Assembly: GCF_020026915.1 (NCBI RefSeq)
Contig: NZ_JAINUY010000001.1
Span: forward strand, 868,001 to 932,000
Source of the DNA: Flavobacterium potami
GTDB taxonomy: Bacteria > Bacteroidota > Bacteroidia > Flavobacteriales > Flavobacteriaceae
Direction: 5' to 3'
Length of the DNA stretch: 64,000 bases
This document shows positions 28,051 to 36,888 of the stretch, one piece after another. A program made the translations under genes and the position numbers. Numbering within the stretch: position 1 is the stretch's first letter; each line of letters opens with the position of its first letter. The notes under the pieces are model-generated. The model saw only the letters and a program-made list of their open reading frames with translations. It was not told where the DNA came from and did not search any database.

Positions 28051-28338
28051 GATTTAACAAGCTTCGGTAGCAACAGTACAATACGCTCCAAACGATGACG
28101 GACTATATGATGTGGAGGATCTTTTTATTCGCCGATCAATACTTCACTCGTTATATGATGGGAACAAGTGGAAAAGATGGAATGAGGTCTATTGCCATCA
28201 CGTCAATTTTAGATGTGTGAAGCTGTAATTATAACATTTTCATGAAAGTTATCTGCTTTCTAGATTTAATCTCTTGTTCGAAATAGATACAGTGAATATG
28301 CTGCTATTCGCGAGATGCTTTTAAATAAAGTAATGTAT

Positions 28339-28448
28339 AATAGTTTTGAATCTAAACTTGTTAGCACTTGATTTTGCTTACTTTCTATTTTCCAAAAAAT
28401 CATGTGCCATCATTTTGCTGCAATTCTAAAACGAGTGATTGCTATAAT
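28339..28448. repeat. Imperfect direct repeat, copy 1
   Basis: This segment begins AATAGTTTTGAATC and runs through a TTGATTTT core to ATTTTGCTGCAATTC. It aligns over its length with copy 2, with period about 260 bp. Neither copy codes convincingly. It could be a remnant of a duplicated element end or attachment region. Confidence 0.45.
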
Positions 28449-28598
28449 ATTTTTGATGTTTAGTAATGTTTCGAACTTAAGGCTTCAAGTGGTTGTCTAA
28501 CAGTTTTTTAAATTTGTTCGTAAAAATTATGCACCGATTCTGCACCCATATTTATAATAATGCTAATTAAATTTTTCCAGCTATCTAAACCCTTCTTT

Positions 28599-28709
28599 AA
28601 TAGTTTCGAACCCAAACTCGTCAACAATTGATTTTACTGAACTGATAGTTTTTCAAAATTGACTTTGCCACGATTTTGCCACAAAACAGTAACGATCACT
28701 ATATTTAAC
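28599..28709. repeat. Imperfect direct repeat, copy 2, with tandem TTTGCCAC units
   Basis: It begins AATAGTTTCGAACC and contains the same TTGATTTT core as copy 1. On the reverse strand it includes two adjacent near-identical 11-mers (GTGGCAAAATC, GTGGCAAAGTC). A related stretch, CACGATTCTGCCATAAAA, recurs near 51317. Closely spaced direct units of this kind are seen at recombinase core sites, but no recombinase gene is in the window. Confidence 0.45.
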
Positions 28710-28724
28710 TTGCATTTATTTAAT

Positions 28725-30392
28725 TTAGTAATCAATGTCTCCCCCGCTACCAACAGTAGACAGCCTATTTTGTTTTTTTACAATCTTTTCTTTAGTTTCA
28801 ACTTTTGGAGTTGATACAGTTTTAGTCGCATAAGGGTCAACTAGTTTAAAAGGAATTATCTTTTTTGTATTGTCGTAAAATTTTACTTTATGTTTTTTGA
28901 GAATCTCAAAATATTCATTTTCCAAAATTGGGTTCACTTTAGGAGATTTTATCCAACCCTGAACAATTGCTTCATATGTTAGAAGCCATTTTTCATCCAT
29001 TAAAGTTTCGGGAGTCATTTCTTGTCTTATCAATGAAGTACTCACTTGTTTATTTATAAAGCCATTTTTTTTCAAATCTAATGCTATTAATATTGAAGTT
29101 GCATCGGTAGATTCAAAAACTAGTTTTGCAATGTTATTAGGCAATTTTATTTCAAATTCTTTGCAAATCCATAAAGCCCATGATACTTCAAAATGATGAC
29201 CTTTAGGAGTGTGTTCTTTTATTATATTTTCTACAACATTTTTCACCTTTAATTTTTCTACTTTGTTCCCATGAGACACTAATATTTGCGCAACCGTTGG
29301 TAAAGTTACAGGTTCCGATAAAGCAATTTTTAATATTAATGATTGATATAAGTTCCAACTTTCATTGAAAAGAGCGATTCTTTTTAAAACTGTAATTGCA
29401 AAATTTAAAACGGAATCTTTTGGATTGTTTTTTGCATGTTTAAAAGCAATACTAACAAATCTTTCAATATCAGTTTGTTGGGATTGTGGATGCTTCCTAA
29501 ATGTAAATGAACCCAATTCAATTGACCAATCAGGTTCATAAGGAAATGGAAATTTTGAGATTTTTGTCTTTTCTTCATTAATATCTAGTTGAAATTCAGT
29601 AAATATACTTTGAACGTACTTAAAAACTTTTTCAGAATCTGCTTGATTTTCACAGTAGATATAATAATCATCAATATATCTGAAGCCTTTAATTGCCGAA
29701 GTATTAAATTTTTTCTGTATCATTTCATCCAGTGTGCATCCAATAATTTCTGCTATCACAAGTGATGTATCAGGACCAATTGGAATACCTAAAGTCTGCC
29801 CTGAGTTACTTTCTCGTAAGTTTTTATCTAACAAGTTCCCTAATAGGGTATTGTCTTTTCGATTTGTTTTAGCTATACTTTTAGTATGTATAATCCAAGG
29901 TATGATATGGGTGTATATTGTTCCATAATACCTAGAAACATCTGTTCGAACTTCATAAATTTTATCATATGAATTAATTAGACATTCTTTGCGAAATTGT
30001 CCAAAACTGTTTATTGATTTTAATGCTCTTTTGCCAGTTTCATCTTTAATAGGTTTACTATTTGAAATTTTAGATTTATTGAAAATTTTTTCAATTTCAG
30101 CCCAATTATTAGTTATAGACTTGGCAAGTATTGATTGGTGATATGGATTTGGAATGCCTAAAAGACGTCTTGAAAAGCCAACTTTTGGAAGTGAATGTAT
30201 AACCCACTTTGATTCCCAAAATTTATCTTTAAAAGCTTCCTTTATTGATTTTTGGGATCTATTAATATTAACATTAACTGTAGTCCAATCATTTTCAATA
30301 ACACTTAACTTATCTGCGAATATTTTAGTTTGAAAAGGTGGAGGCAATTCTTTTGGAAAATATCCATTTTCTAAAAGTTCTTTTTGTGTCAT
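28725..30392 (-). CDS. Defence-type reverse transcriptase (unknown-group/AbiK-AbiA-like)
   Basis: This 555-residue protein has a reverse transcriptase palm. Motif A carries Asp151 in R-T-D-V-S-R-Y-Y, followed by a G-I-P-I-G-P segment and the catalytic Y-I-D-D at 239-242. About 230 residues of helix-rich sequence follow with no maturase or endonuclease domain, which is the layout of defence-associated (DRT/Abi) enzymes, not group II intron proteins. It starts 29 bp after the HerA stop on the same strand, so it is probably the third gene of a SIR2-HerA-RT operon. Which RT class it belongs to is not resolved. Confidence 0.8.
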   Translation of the reverse strand: MTQKELLENGYFPKELPPPFQTKIFADKLSVIENDWTTVNVNINRSQKSIKEAFKDKFWESKWVIHSLPKVGFSRRLLGIPNPYHQSILAKSITNNWAEIEKIFNKSKISNSKPIKDETGKRALKSINSFGQFRKECLINSYDKIYEVRTDVSRYYGTIYTHIIPWIIHTKSIAKTNRKDNTLLGNLLDKNLRESNSGQTLGIPIGPDTSLVIAEIIGCTLDEMIQKKFNTSAIKGFRYIDDYYIYCENQADSEKVFKYVQSIFTEFQLDINEEKTKISKFPFPYEPDWSIELGSFTFRKHPQSQQTDIERFVSIAFKHAKNNPKDSVLNFAITVLKRIALFNESWNLYQSLILKIALSEPVTLPTVAQILVSHGNKVEKLKVKNVVENIIKEHTPKGHHFEVSWALWICKEFEIKLPNNIAKLVFESTDATSILIALDLKKNGFINKQVSTSLIRQEMTPETLMDEKWLLTYEAIVQGWIKSPKVNPILENEYFEILKKHKVKFYDNTKKIIPFKLVDPYATKTVSTPKVETKEKIVKKQNRLSTVGSGGDIDY

Positions 30393-30421
30393 GTGTTAAT
30401 TTTGATATTGGTAAATTTTTG

Positions 30422-32542
30422 TTAGTTTTCTGGTTCAGCCGTTGAAATGAAATTTGTTCCCTTTTCCCATGAATCAGCAATTCCTTTATAATTTGGGAAA
30501 TTCTCTGGCAATTCTTTTATCCAATTTTGTATGAATTTAGGGTTATTACTATTAGGTCTCGGATTTGCTGTATTCATTTTTGCTTGTACGGGTGTTCTTA
30601 CAGCATCCCCCATGATCACTACATGTTGCTGTGGCAAAATTGGTAATTGTTGAAGTATATCTTCATTCGCGGCTGAGACCAATTGGCGTACATATTTCTG
30701 GTCTTCAGGGTTTTGAAGTCTGTGGATAATAAATGAGTTGCATTGCGATAATACTGTTTTTGATAATTCAGAAGGTCGCTGGCTAGAAACTAGTAATGAA
30801 ATTCCATATTTACGTCCTTCTCTTGCAATTCGTTCAAACACTTTTTTTGCTATTGATTCTCTGTCACCTCGGTTTTTTTCTGGAATGTAATTTTGAGCTT
30901 CTTCAAGAGCTATAACCATGGGGAGATTGCCTCTATCGTTTTCTGGAAAACGAGAAGCAAATTCTAATATTAGTCGGCCAATTAGACCAGTAATTGTTTC
31001 CAATACTTCAAATGGTAGTAATGACATATCAATTATGGTAATTTGGCTCGGTTTATTTTCAACTAACTTTTCAATGTCAGTTTTTGCTAGTTGTTCCTTA
31101 TAAAATTCCGTAAATATATCCGAATCTTCAGTTTTATATACTTTACAAAAATCTCCTAGGATAAAGGAAATGAATTTAGCTAATGCATCAGTTATTTCTG
31201 CTGTATGATTAAGAAGTAAAGGTTGTGAGATTCTTTCATCTCCTAAATATGATTGTAGACGTAATCTTAATGTTGAAACAAATTCTCTTAATCTGTTACC
31301 AGAATTATCTTGTTCATTAATTGCTTCATCAAAAAATCTAGTTATGAGGTCTTGAAAATTGAACCAGATAGGTAAATCAATATTTTTTTCGATTGCAATT
31401 TGTTCAACATTTTCTGAACTTGAATATTCTAAGTACTTGCTTTGCAAATGTCCTAAAGCATTTTTTTCTTCAATAAGAGTATTATCTGCACCAAGTATTA
31501 AGAGCGTATTTTGAATTTCGGCTAACAGTTGATTGCCATTTGGGGTGATTGTATTTCCCAAACCAATTATTTCGTTGTCTACTTTATATCTCCAGTTGCC
31601 AAATTCATTAAATTTTTTCTTTCTCTTTATGTCATCTGGAGATGCATCAAATAAACTCAAAATTCCTCTTTCTGTAAATTTATCAATGATTGGTTTATCT
31701 GTAATAGTTTTTTGATTTTTTGCTAAGCCTAAAGCTCTTTTAAATACAGGGGCTTGTGTTCCTGAAGTTGGTTCAAATAGAAAATCAAAATCAGCAAAAT
31801 TCATAAACCAAAAAGGCACTTTCATTCCACTCTTATCTATATGAAAAGCATTAACTTCCTGTAAATTCTTATATGGATTTTCGTTTGTTCCTTGGAAAGC
31901 TTGCTTATATTCTCCATTTGTATCAAATATTATAATGTGAGCATTCTGCAATTTTTTACCGTTATATTCAAATTCAAACATACTTTGAATTATTGAGGCG
32001 AACGTACACGATTTCCCTGAACCAGTATTTCCTAGTATTGCTGCATGTTTACCAAAAAACTTATCTGGATTAATTTTTATTTGATAATCAGAAAAAGATG
32101 GAGAGGTACCAACTGGTAAATAGTAGTCGGCTTCAAAATCTATTTCTGTTTTTTCCTTTTGGTCAAAAATATTATCTAAATCTTGTCTTGTAACATACCA
32201 AACTGGATTATCTAAAATGGGATAATTGTAAACACCTTGAATATATTTTCCATTATTTTCGATTGTTCCAATCATAGTTGCAACTAAATATCTGGCAGAT
32301 TTAGTCAAAAATATTGCTTCTTTATTTTTTCCTATTTCTGTTTCATCGATTGATTTAACACTAGTAACCATTGCGACAATCCTCTCTGCTCCAATAGGAA
32401 TAATTACATAAGAATTTATTCTTGCTACTTCGTATATATCTTCATACCCGCTTTTATAAAGACTTTTTAAATCATCATCTAATCTGATGTATGCTCTAAA
32501 ACTATCTACAGAAATGACTTTGCCAATGCTTCTTTCACTCAT
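30422..32542 (-). CDS. HerA-family ATPase/helicase (DUF87)
   Basis: This 706-residue protein has an N-terminal HAS-barrel-like beta domain (about 1-90), then a FtsK/HerA motor with Walker A G-N-T-G-S-G-K-S at 171-178 and Walker B near residue 545 (V-I-A-L-E-E-A-Q). An arginine-finger region around S-S-Q-R-P follows. HerA ATPases form hexamers and in bacteria partner with nuclease or SIR2 effectors in antiphage systems. Its start overlaps the SIR2 stop by 8 bases, strong evidence for translational coupling. It would be the motor or scaffold of the SIR2-HerA complex. Confidence 0.88.
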   Translation of the reverse strand: MSERSIGKVISVDSFRAYIRLDDDLKSLYKSGYEDIYEVARINSYVIIPIGAERIVAMVTSVKSIDETEIGKNKEAIFLTKSARYLVATMIGTIENNGKYIQGVYNYPILDNPVWYVTRQDLDNIFDQKEKTEIDFEADYYLPVGTSPSFSDYQIKINPDKFFGKHAAILGNTGSGKSCTFASIIQSMFEFEYNGKKLQNAHIIIFDTNGEYKQAFQGTNENPYKNLQEVNAFHIDKSGMKVPFWFMNFADFDFLFEPTSGTQAPVFKRALGLAKNQKTITDKPIIDKFTERGILSLFDASPDDIKRKKKFNEFGNWRYKVDNEIIGLGNTITPNGNQLLAEIQNTLLILGADNTLIEEKNALGHLQSKYLEYSSSENVEQIAIEKNIDLPIWFNFQDLITRFFDEAINEQDNSGNRLREFVSTLRLRLQSYLGDERISQPLLLNHTAEITDALAKFISFILGDFCKVYKTEDSDIFTEFYKEQLAKTDIEKLVENKPSQITIIDMSLLPFEVLETITGLIGRLILEFASRFPENDRGNLPMVIALEEAQNYIPEKNRGDRESIAKKVFERIAREGRKYGISLLVSSQRPSELSKTVLSQCNSFIIHRLQNPEDQKYVRQLVSAANEDILQQLPILPQQHVVIMGDAVRTPVQAKMNTANPRPNSNNPKFIQNWIKELPENFPNYKGIADSWEKGTNFISTAEPEN

Positions 32543-34001
32543 CTTCTAAATCGTTAATAGGTTCGTGTACAGGATTTTTATCGCTAAATATTTCATTTAA
32601 AGTAGTTGCGACTCTGTCGTAATTGTCAACACTGTTAAAATTTGGCATGAGGGTATCAGAAAAACTTAAAAAATCACCAAAGAAAGCTCCTTCAAGAATT
32701 ATAATTCTAGGGTCATTTAGTTCTTTCAGATTATTGATATAATCATTTTTTGTGCCTTGAAAATCAACTACAATCAGGGTAAATGTAGGATTTGATAATG
32801 CTTGAAAAATAATATCATTAAAATGGTCGTCACCAAATGAATAGCCGACAGTGATAAGTACAGATTGTGATTGCGTTATGGTTGATGCAAATTGACGAAA
32901 TAATTCAGAATATGGTAAGTCAAGTGTATATGATTTTTTAACAGCTGAAGGATAAATTATTATTTCTCCTTTTTTGCTTAAAGATTCTATCAGCTCTAAG
33001 GACTTTTCTTCAATACCATATAGATTATTTGCATCCCTCGATTCAGAATTAACCCAAGATAATGATCCATGTAGTTTGAAATACCTTACAACTTTTTCAA
33101 TTCGTTGAACTTTTCCTGAGGTTGTTGAACCAGGATAAAAAATATCATATTCAAAAGTCTCAGGTTTAAAAAAACGTTTGTGAAAACCAGAAAAACCATC
33201 GATGTAATGTACTCCAAGTTTATCAAAGGCATATTCAAAAGCTAAATCGTAATTTGCAGTGAAGATATTCGACCTTCTTAGGTTTAAAGGTCTTTGGAGT
33301 AAAGCTTTGATGAATTTTTCGTGAAAAATATATTTGCTTCGGGTTTCTAAAAGAACACCCTGTTCTTTTTCTTTTTCAAATTTACTAGCTTTTTTTCTGT
33401 CAATAATAGTCTGAGAGACTGACCTTTTTTCTAAATTACAAACATTGAATAAACCTTCCTTTATTGCAACTATTAGTTGAGCACATTTATCATTTCTTTT
33501 TTTACTTTTATCCTTGTCTAAAACAAAATCTTTAGCAATTAGATAATTAAGCACAGCCTCATATTCCAGAACAATTTCAGCAGAATCGGAATCTCGTACA
33601 AAATCATCTTCTATGTAAAATTTCCAGCCTCTAACGTCAGTAAAGGATTCATCAGAATCTGCATCGAGATTTTTTTTACCATATTCCAAAAACTCACTTT
33701 GTAATGCTTTAATTGTATCAACAAATTCGTCATGTATTCCTTCAAAATCAGATTCATTGTTTTTTTCAACAATATATTTTTCAACCTCATATGGAAAATT
33801 TCGAATTGCTACAGCTCCTAAATGAATGGAAGTGCCTGAGCCAAATAAGAAGCTAACATTATCTAGTTCGAGGTAATTTTTGAGCATTAATTTTATTTTG
33901 TCAATAATTTTAGCTTGTTCAATACCTTCACTTGTCCAATCAGCTAGTTTATCAGTACTGCCGAATAGGATTTTGTTTTTGCTAGAGTCGAAATATTCCA
34001 T
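32535..34001 (-). CDS. SIR2-domain protein (probable NADase effector)
   Basis: This 488-residue protein shows SIR2-like features: a G-S-G-T-S nucleotide-binding turn near residue 54, a T-A-N-Y-D-L motif near 245 and L-H-G-S-L-S-W near 305. A late G-Y-S-F-G-D-D segment near 395 completes the pattern. SIR2 domains paired with HerA act in abortive phage defence by depleting NAD+. The protein is the first gene of an operon with HerA (8-base overlap) and the reverse transcriptase. It is cytoplasmic. An N-terminal helical part (1-50) and a middle insertion (90-230) are not assigned. Confidence 0.85.
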   Translation of the reverse strand: MEYFDSSKNKILFGSTDKLADWTSEGIEQAKIIDKIKLMLKNYLELDNVSFLFGSGTSIHLGAVAIRNFPYEVEKYIVEKNNESDFEGIHDEFVDTIKALQSEFLEYGKKNLDADSDESFTDVRGWKFYIEDDFVRDSDSAEIVLEYEAVLNYLIAKDFVLDKDKSKKRNDKCAQLIVAIKEGLFNVCNLEKRSVSQTIIDRKKASKFEKEKEQGVLLETRSKYIFHEKFIKALLQRPLNLRRSNIFTANYDLAFEYAFDKLGVHYIDGFSGFHKRFFKPETFEYDIFYPGSTTSGKVQRIEKVVRYFKLHGSLSWVNSESRDANNLYGIEEKSLELIESLSKKGEIIIYPSAVKKSYTLDLPYSELFRQFASTITQSQSVLITVGYSFGDDHFNDIIFQALSNPTFTLIVVDFQGTKNDYINNLKELNDPRIIILEGAFFGDFLSFSDTLMPNFNSVDNYDRVATTLNEIFSDKNPVHEPINDLEDE

Positions 34002-34176
34002 AATATCCTTATTTCTGTTTATTATAAAATTGTAACATTTAATAAATTATATCTAACTTAATAACTCAATTCATTTTGCTATTGGCACACTCTCATTTTT
34101 TAGAATTCCATATTAAAAAAGTAAATATCAATTTCTAATTAATAACAATATTACGGAAAACCATAATTTGGATCTT

Positions 34177-35499
34177 TCATGAGTGAAATCCTTCATTATG
34201 TCGTTCTATCAAAATTGTTTTGTCATTTATTTTAGTTAAGCTAATTCTTTCTGAACTGCGTTTAAAAGCTTTGGCTTCTTCATATTCTCCGCACAGAAAT
34301 ATTTTATCACCTAATTTTTCAATTAGAAAATTTACAAATTTTAAATCTTCAGAGTCTTTCATTTTAAAAGTAAGAGGAGCAATATGTTGTTCAACATTCA
34401 ATCCATTAAAAAATTGTTTTCCTAAAGTAATTGATTTAATAGCACCTAGAGGATAAAATACTTTGCGTTCTTGTGAGCTAGGTATATCTGGTAGGGGGGA
34501 TAATAACGAATCAGGAACTCCATAACCATTTGCATAAGTTACTAATCTCCATTCGTTTTCATAATTCCAATCCTGTCTTTTGACTCCAATAGAATATAGA
34601 AAAGGAACATCAGGGGAATTGCAGTTTGAAAGGAAAAAATCAATGCTTTCTAAATTTTCAACATATTGAATTGGAAAGAATGCATAGTTATTTATATTTT
34701 CATTTAACGCAGGTAGTTCATCTTTTATAGTTTCCCAATCCAATTCTATCATAAATCCCTTTTCAGTTGCATAATGTGACCACATCAAAGTGTGCAATGG
34801 CTCTGTTGTTAAAGAAATAATTCCAGAGCCATTCGTAATCATATCATAAAAGAGTTGCTTTATTTGTATAAAACCATTCTTTTTTTCCTCTTCATAATTT
34901 ACTTCAAAATGGTTATTAAAATTATATTGATTATAAAATTTGAGGAATAAAGGTTCAGATAATTTTGAAAAATCCCAAAGCAGATTGGAGGAGTCCATAG
35001 AGTCATTTAAATGGTAAGGATGACTACAAAATAAATATTGATTTGTTACTGCATTTTTTCCATTCGTATTATTTGCATAATATTTGAAAACTGATTTTGG
35101 AGTTTCTTTCGGTGATTCAACTTCATGATTTCCGTTTTCAAGTTTATATAGCCATTCTCCGTACTTAAATGAATTTGGCTTCAAATTATCAAAAGGTATA
35201 ATTTCAGTCACAGAATGCTTGCCTGTTAGCATTGGTTCACCTCCAGTTATCCCTCTTTTAGGAGTGCACACCAAGAACATACTGTCAGTCTCTAAAATAG
35301 CAAAAATAACTTCTCCATTTGTAGAACTGACAGTATCTACTGTGTCAGTTATCTGTTTGCCATTATGACTGAAAGTAATACTATATATTTTTCTGTCTTT
35401 TAGAACTTTGTATCCTTGTTGCTCTATAAAAGGAATAATAGTCTTGTTTAAAAAAGCTTCTGCTTCTATAGGCGACATAGTTGGGATGAAAAAGTTCAT
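34177..35499 (-). CDS. DUF2971-containing protein
   Basis: This 440-residue protein has an N-terminal ~110-residue domain of unknown type and a C-terminal region (about 150-400) with the DUF2971 pattern: M-W-S-H-Y-A near residue 249, Y-S-I-G-V-K-R and N-E-W-R-L-V near 318. The biochemical role of DUF2971 is not established; such genes often occur in accessory and defence islands. It lies 175 bp upstream of SIR2 on the same strand, so it could share a promoter with that operon or be independent. No signal peptide or membrane segment is seen. Confidence 0.7.
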   Translation of the reverse strand: MNFFIPTMSPIEAEAFLNKTIIPFIEQQGYKVLKDRKIYSITFSHNGKQITDTVDTVSSTNGEVIFAILETDSMFLVCTPKRGITGGEPMLTGKHSVTEIIPFDNLKPNSFKYGEWLYKLENGNHEVESPKETPKSVFKYYANNTNGKNAVTNQYLFCSHPYHLNDSMDSSNLLWDFSKLSEPLFLKFYNQYNFNNHFEVNYEEEKKNGFIQIKQLFYDMITNGSGIISLTTEPLHTLMWSHYATEKGFMIELDWETIKDELPALNENINNYAFFPIQYVENLESIDFFLSNCNSPDVPFLYSIGVKRQDWNYENEWRLVTYANGYGVPDSLLSPLPDIPSSQERKVFYPLGAIKSITLGKQFFNGLNVEQHIAPLTFKMKDSEDLKFVNFLIEKLGDKIFLCGEYEEAKAFKRSSERISLTKINDKTILIERHNEGFHS

Positions 35500-35758
35500 A
35501 CATGTTTTCTTAATTACGGACTATTTATTTAATCGACATTTAGAGATACTTCTCTTTCTTTCAAACATAGAAAATAAATACTAATTACTATTAGGTATTT
35601 GTACGTGTTTTATTTGATGATGATTTTTTGATTCTAAAAAATGCTACTTACGATGACTATGTCATAAATCTTTTGCTGATTTGTTGCTGAAAGTTTTTGA
35701 TGTAGAGAATAATCTGCAATCCAGATATAGTATTGACCAAAAAATAATAAACCTTGTC

Positions 35759-36613
35759 TTATTGTTTATTGTCCAAATTTTGGACAATTATTCCACTTTG
35801 CGATATAATAAATATTTGCTCCTCAAAAAGTTTTTCCATGATCAGCCATACCTTATCCACAATCGAAAAAGTAGTATTCTGATTTTTATCCTGTACATTC
35901 AATAGGCCAGTGAAAGTGATTCTTTTTATTTTTTGCGTGCTGTTTTGCAGTCGCAAAATAGAATCTTGAAACTCATAGGTTTTAGTTACAGTTTTAAAGG
36001 GTCTTTGCTTGTTAAGATATTCTTTGAATATCATTATTTCATCAAAAAGCGTTGTTTTTCTTCCATTAGGCTTATTAACATAAATATGATATTGGTTCTT
36101 TTCGTCAAGGTTTATAATTTTATCATCGATATCCAGAGCGATTATCTCTGTAACTTCGGGACGTTTAATATTTATTTTTATGTTTAGAACAATGTCAAAA
36201 AAATGCATTTGTTTTGGTGGTCCTTTTGTTTCTTTTTTGGCTTCCCTAAGCTGAACAATTAAAATTTTATTATGTTTTGCGAATTGATAAGCGTCGGGAG
36301 TATAACCGCTTTTTGAAACTATAATTCCTCGTTTTACATCTGTATCATTAATGATAGCTAAAAGCTTCATTACTATGTCTTTGTTAACTTTTTTATTCAA
36401 GTATTTACATTCTATCGCAGTTCTATATCTGCCGCTTTGATCAGTTTCTGAAGTTAGGACATCAATTTGATGCTGAACTCCTGAATGCCCTATAATTTTA
36501 CAGTTACGCCCATATCCTTCAATATTAATATTGTATTGTTGTCCTAGAGTTTCATAAATATATTTTGTAATTAACTCATAAGTCTGCCAGTCAAGTTTAT
36601 TATGGTCTTTCAT
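35759..36613 (-). CDS. Mrr-like PD-(D/E)XK restriction endonuclease
   Basis: This 284-residue protein has an N-terminal Mrr-type nuclease domain: a Q-I-D strand with Asp51 and E-C-K at 68-70 form the D...ExK site, and a Q-x31-type helix follows. The C-terminal half (about 130-284) is unassigned and may be a target-sensing domain. Mrr-like enzymes cut modified or foreign DNA without a cognate methyltransferase, and none is adjacent. It lies ~260 bp upstream of the DUF2971 gene and ~275 bp downstream of the HamB-like gene, so it is probably a separate unit. Confidence 0.75.
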   Translation of the reverse strand: MKDHNKLDWQTYELITKYIYETLGQQYNINIEGYGRNCKIIGHSGVQHQIDVLTSETDQSGRYRTAIECKYLNKKVNKDIVMKLLAIINDTDVKRGIIVSKSGYTPDAYQFAKHNKILIVQLREAKKETKGPPKQMHFFDIVLNIKINIKRPEVTEIIALDIDDKIINLDEKNQYHIYVNKPNGRKTTLFDEIMIFKEYLNKQRPFKTVTKTYEFQDSILRLQNSTQKIKRITFTGLLNVQDKNQNTTFSIVDKVWLIMEKLFEEQIFIISQSGIIVQNLDNKQ

Positions 36614-36888
36614 TTATTTATTTTAGAATTTATATTCACCTGATTCTACAATTACTTCGGGCATATTTGACTAAAGTCTAATTTATAATAAATAATTAAT
36701 TTGGAGTTGTGTTTATTTTTTAAATATTTTTAAAGTAGGTGTTTATGTCTGCGGTGGTTTTTCTTTAAAACAATTAATTTTCTTGAAGTTGTTGATAATG
36801 CATTAGTTTATTGTGGCAAAGATGTAGGTAACTCAACTGTTTTTTTAACTCAACGGAATTTGCAATTTAGTTTAATAATTGACAGTTT

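Larger units (their letters stand above)
27961..28724. other. 764-bp non-coding junction between the polysaccharide locus and the defence island
   Basis: No full gene is present. The region holds the LacI operator-like palindrome (28031-28050), a 36-codon ORF of unclear reality (28110-28220, +), and two imperfect direct repeats of about 110 bp (from 28339 and 28599). Base composition drops as it passes into the defence genes. It is the boundary between two functional blocks and a plausible mobile-element junction. Confidence 0.5.

Noticed and set aside
28110..28220. 36-codon rightward ORF in the junction region
   Set aside because: Short, isolated and without a recognised motif or ribosome site; could be a gene remnant.
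28725..30392. Reverse transcriptase as a group II intron or retron component
   Set aside because: No maturase or endonuclease domain follows, no intron structure was seen, and the gene sits in a defence operon.
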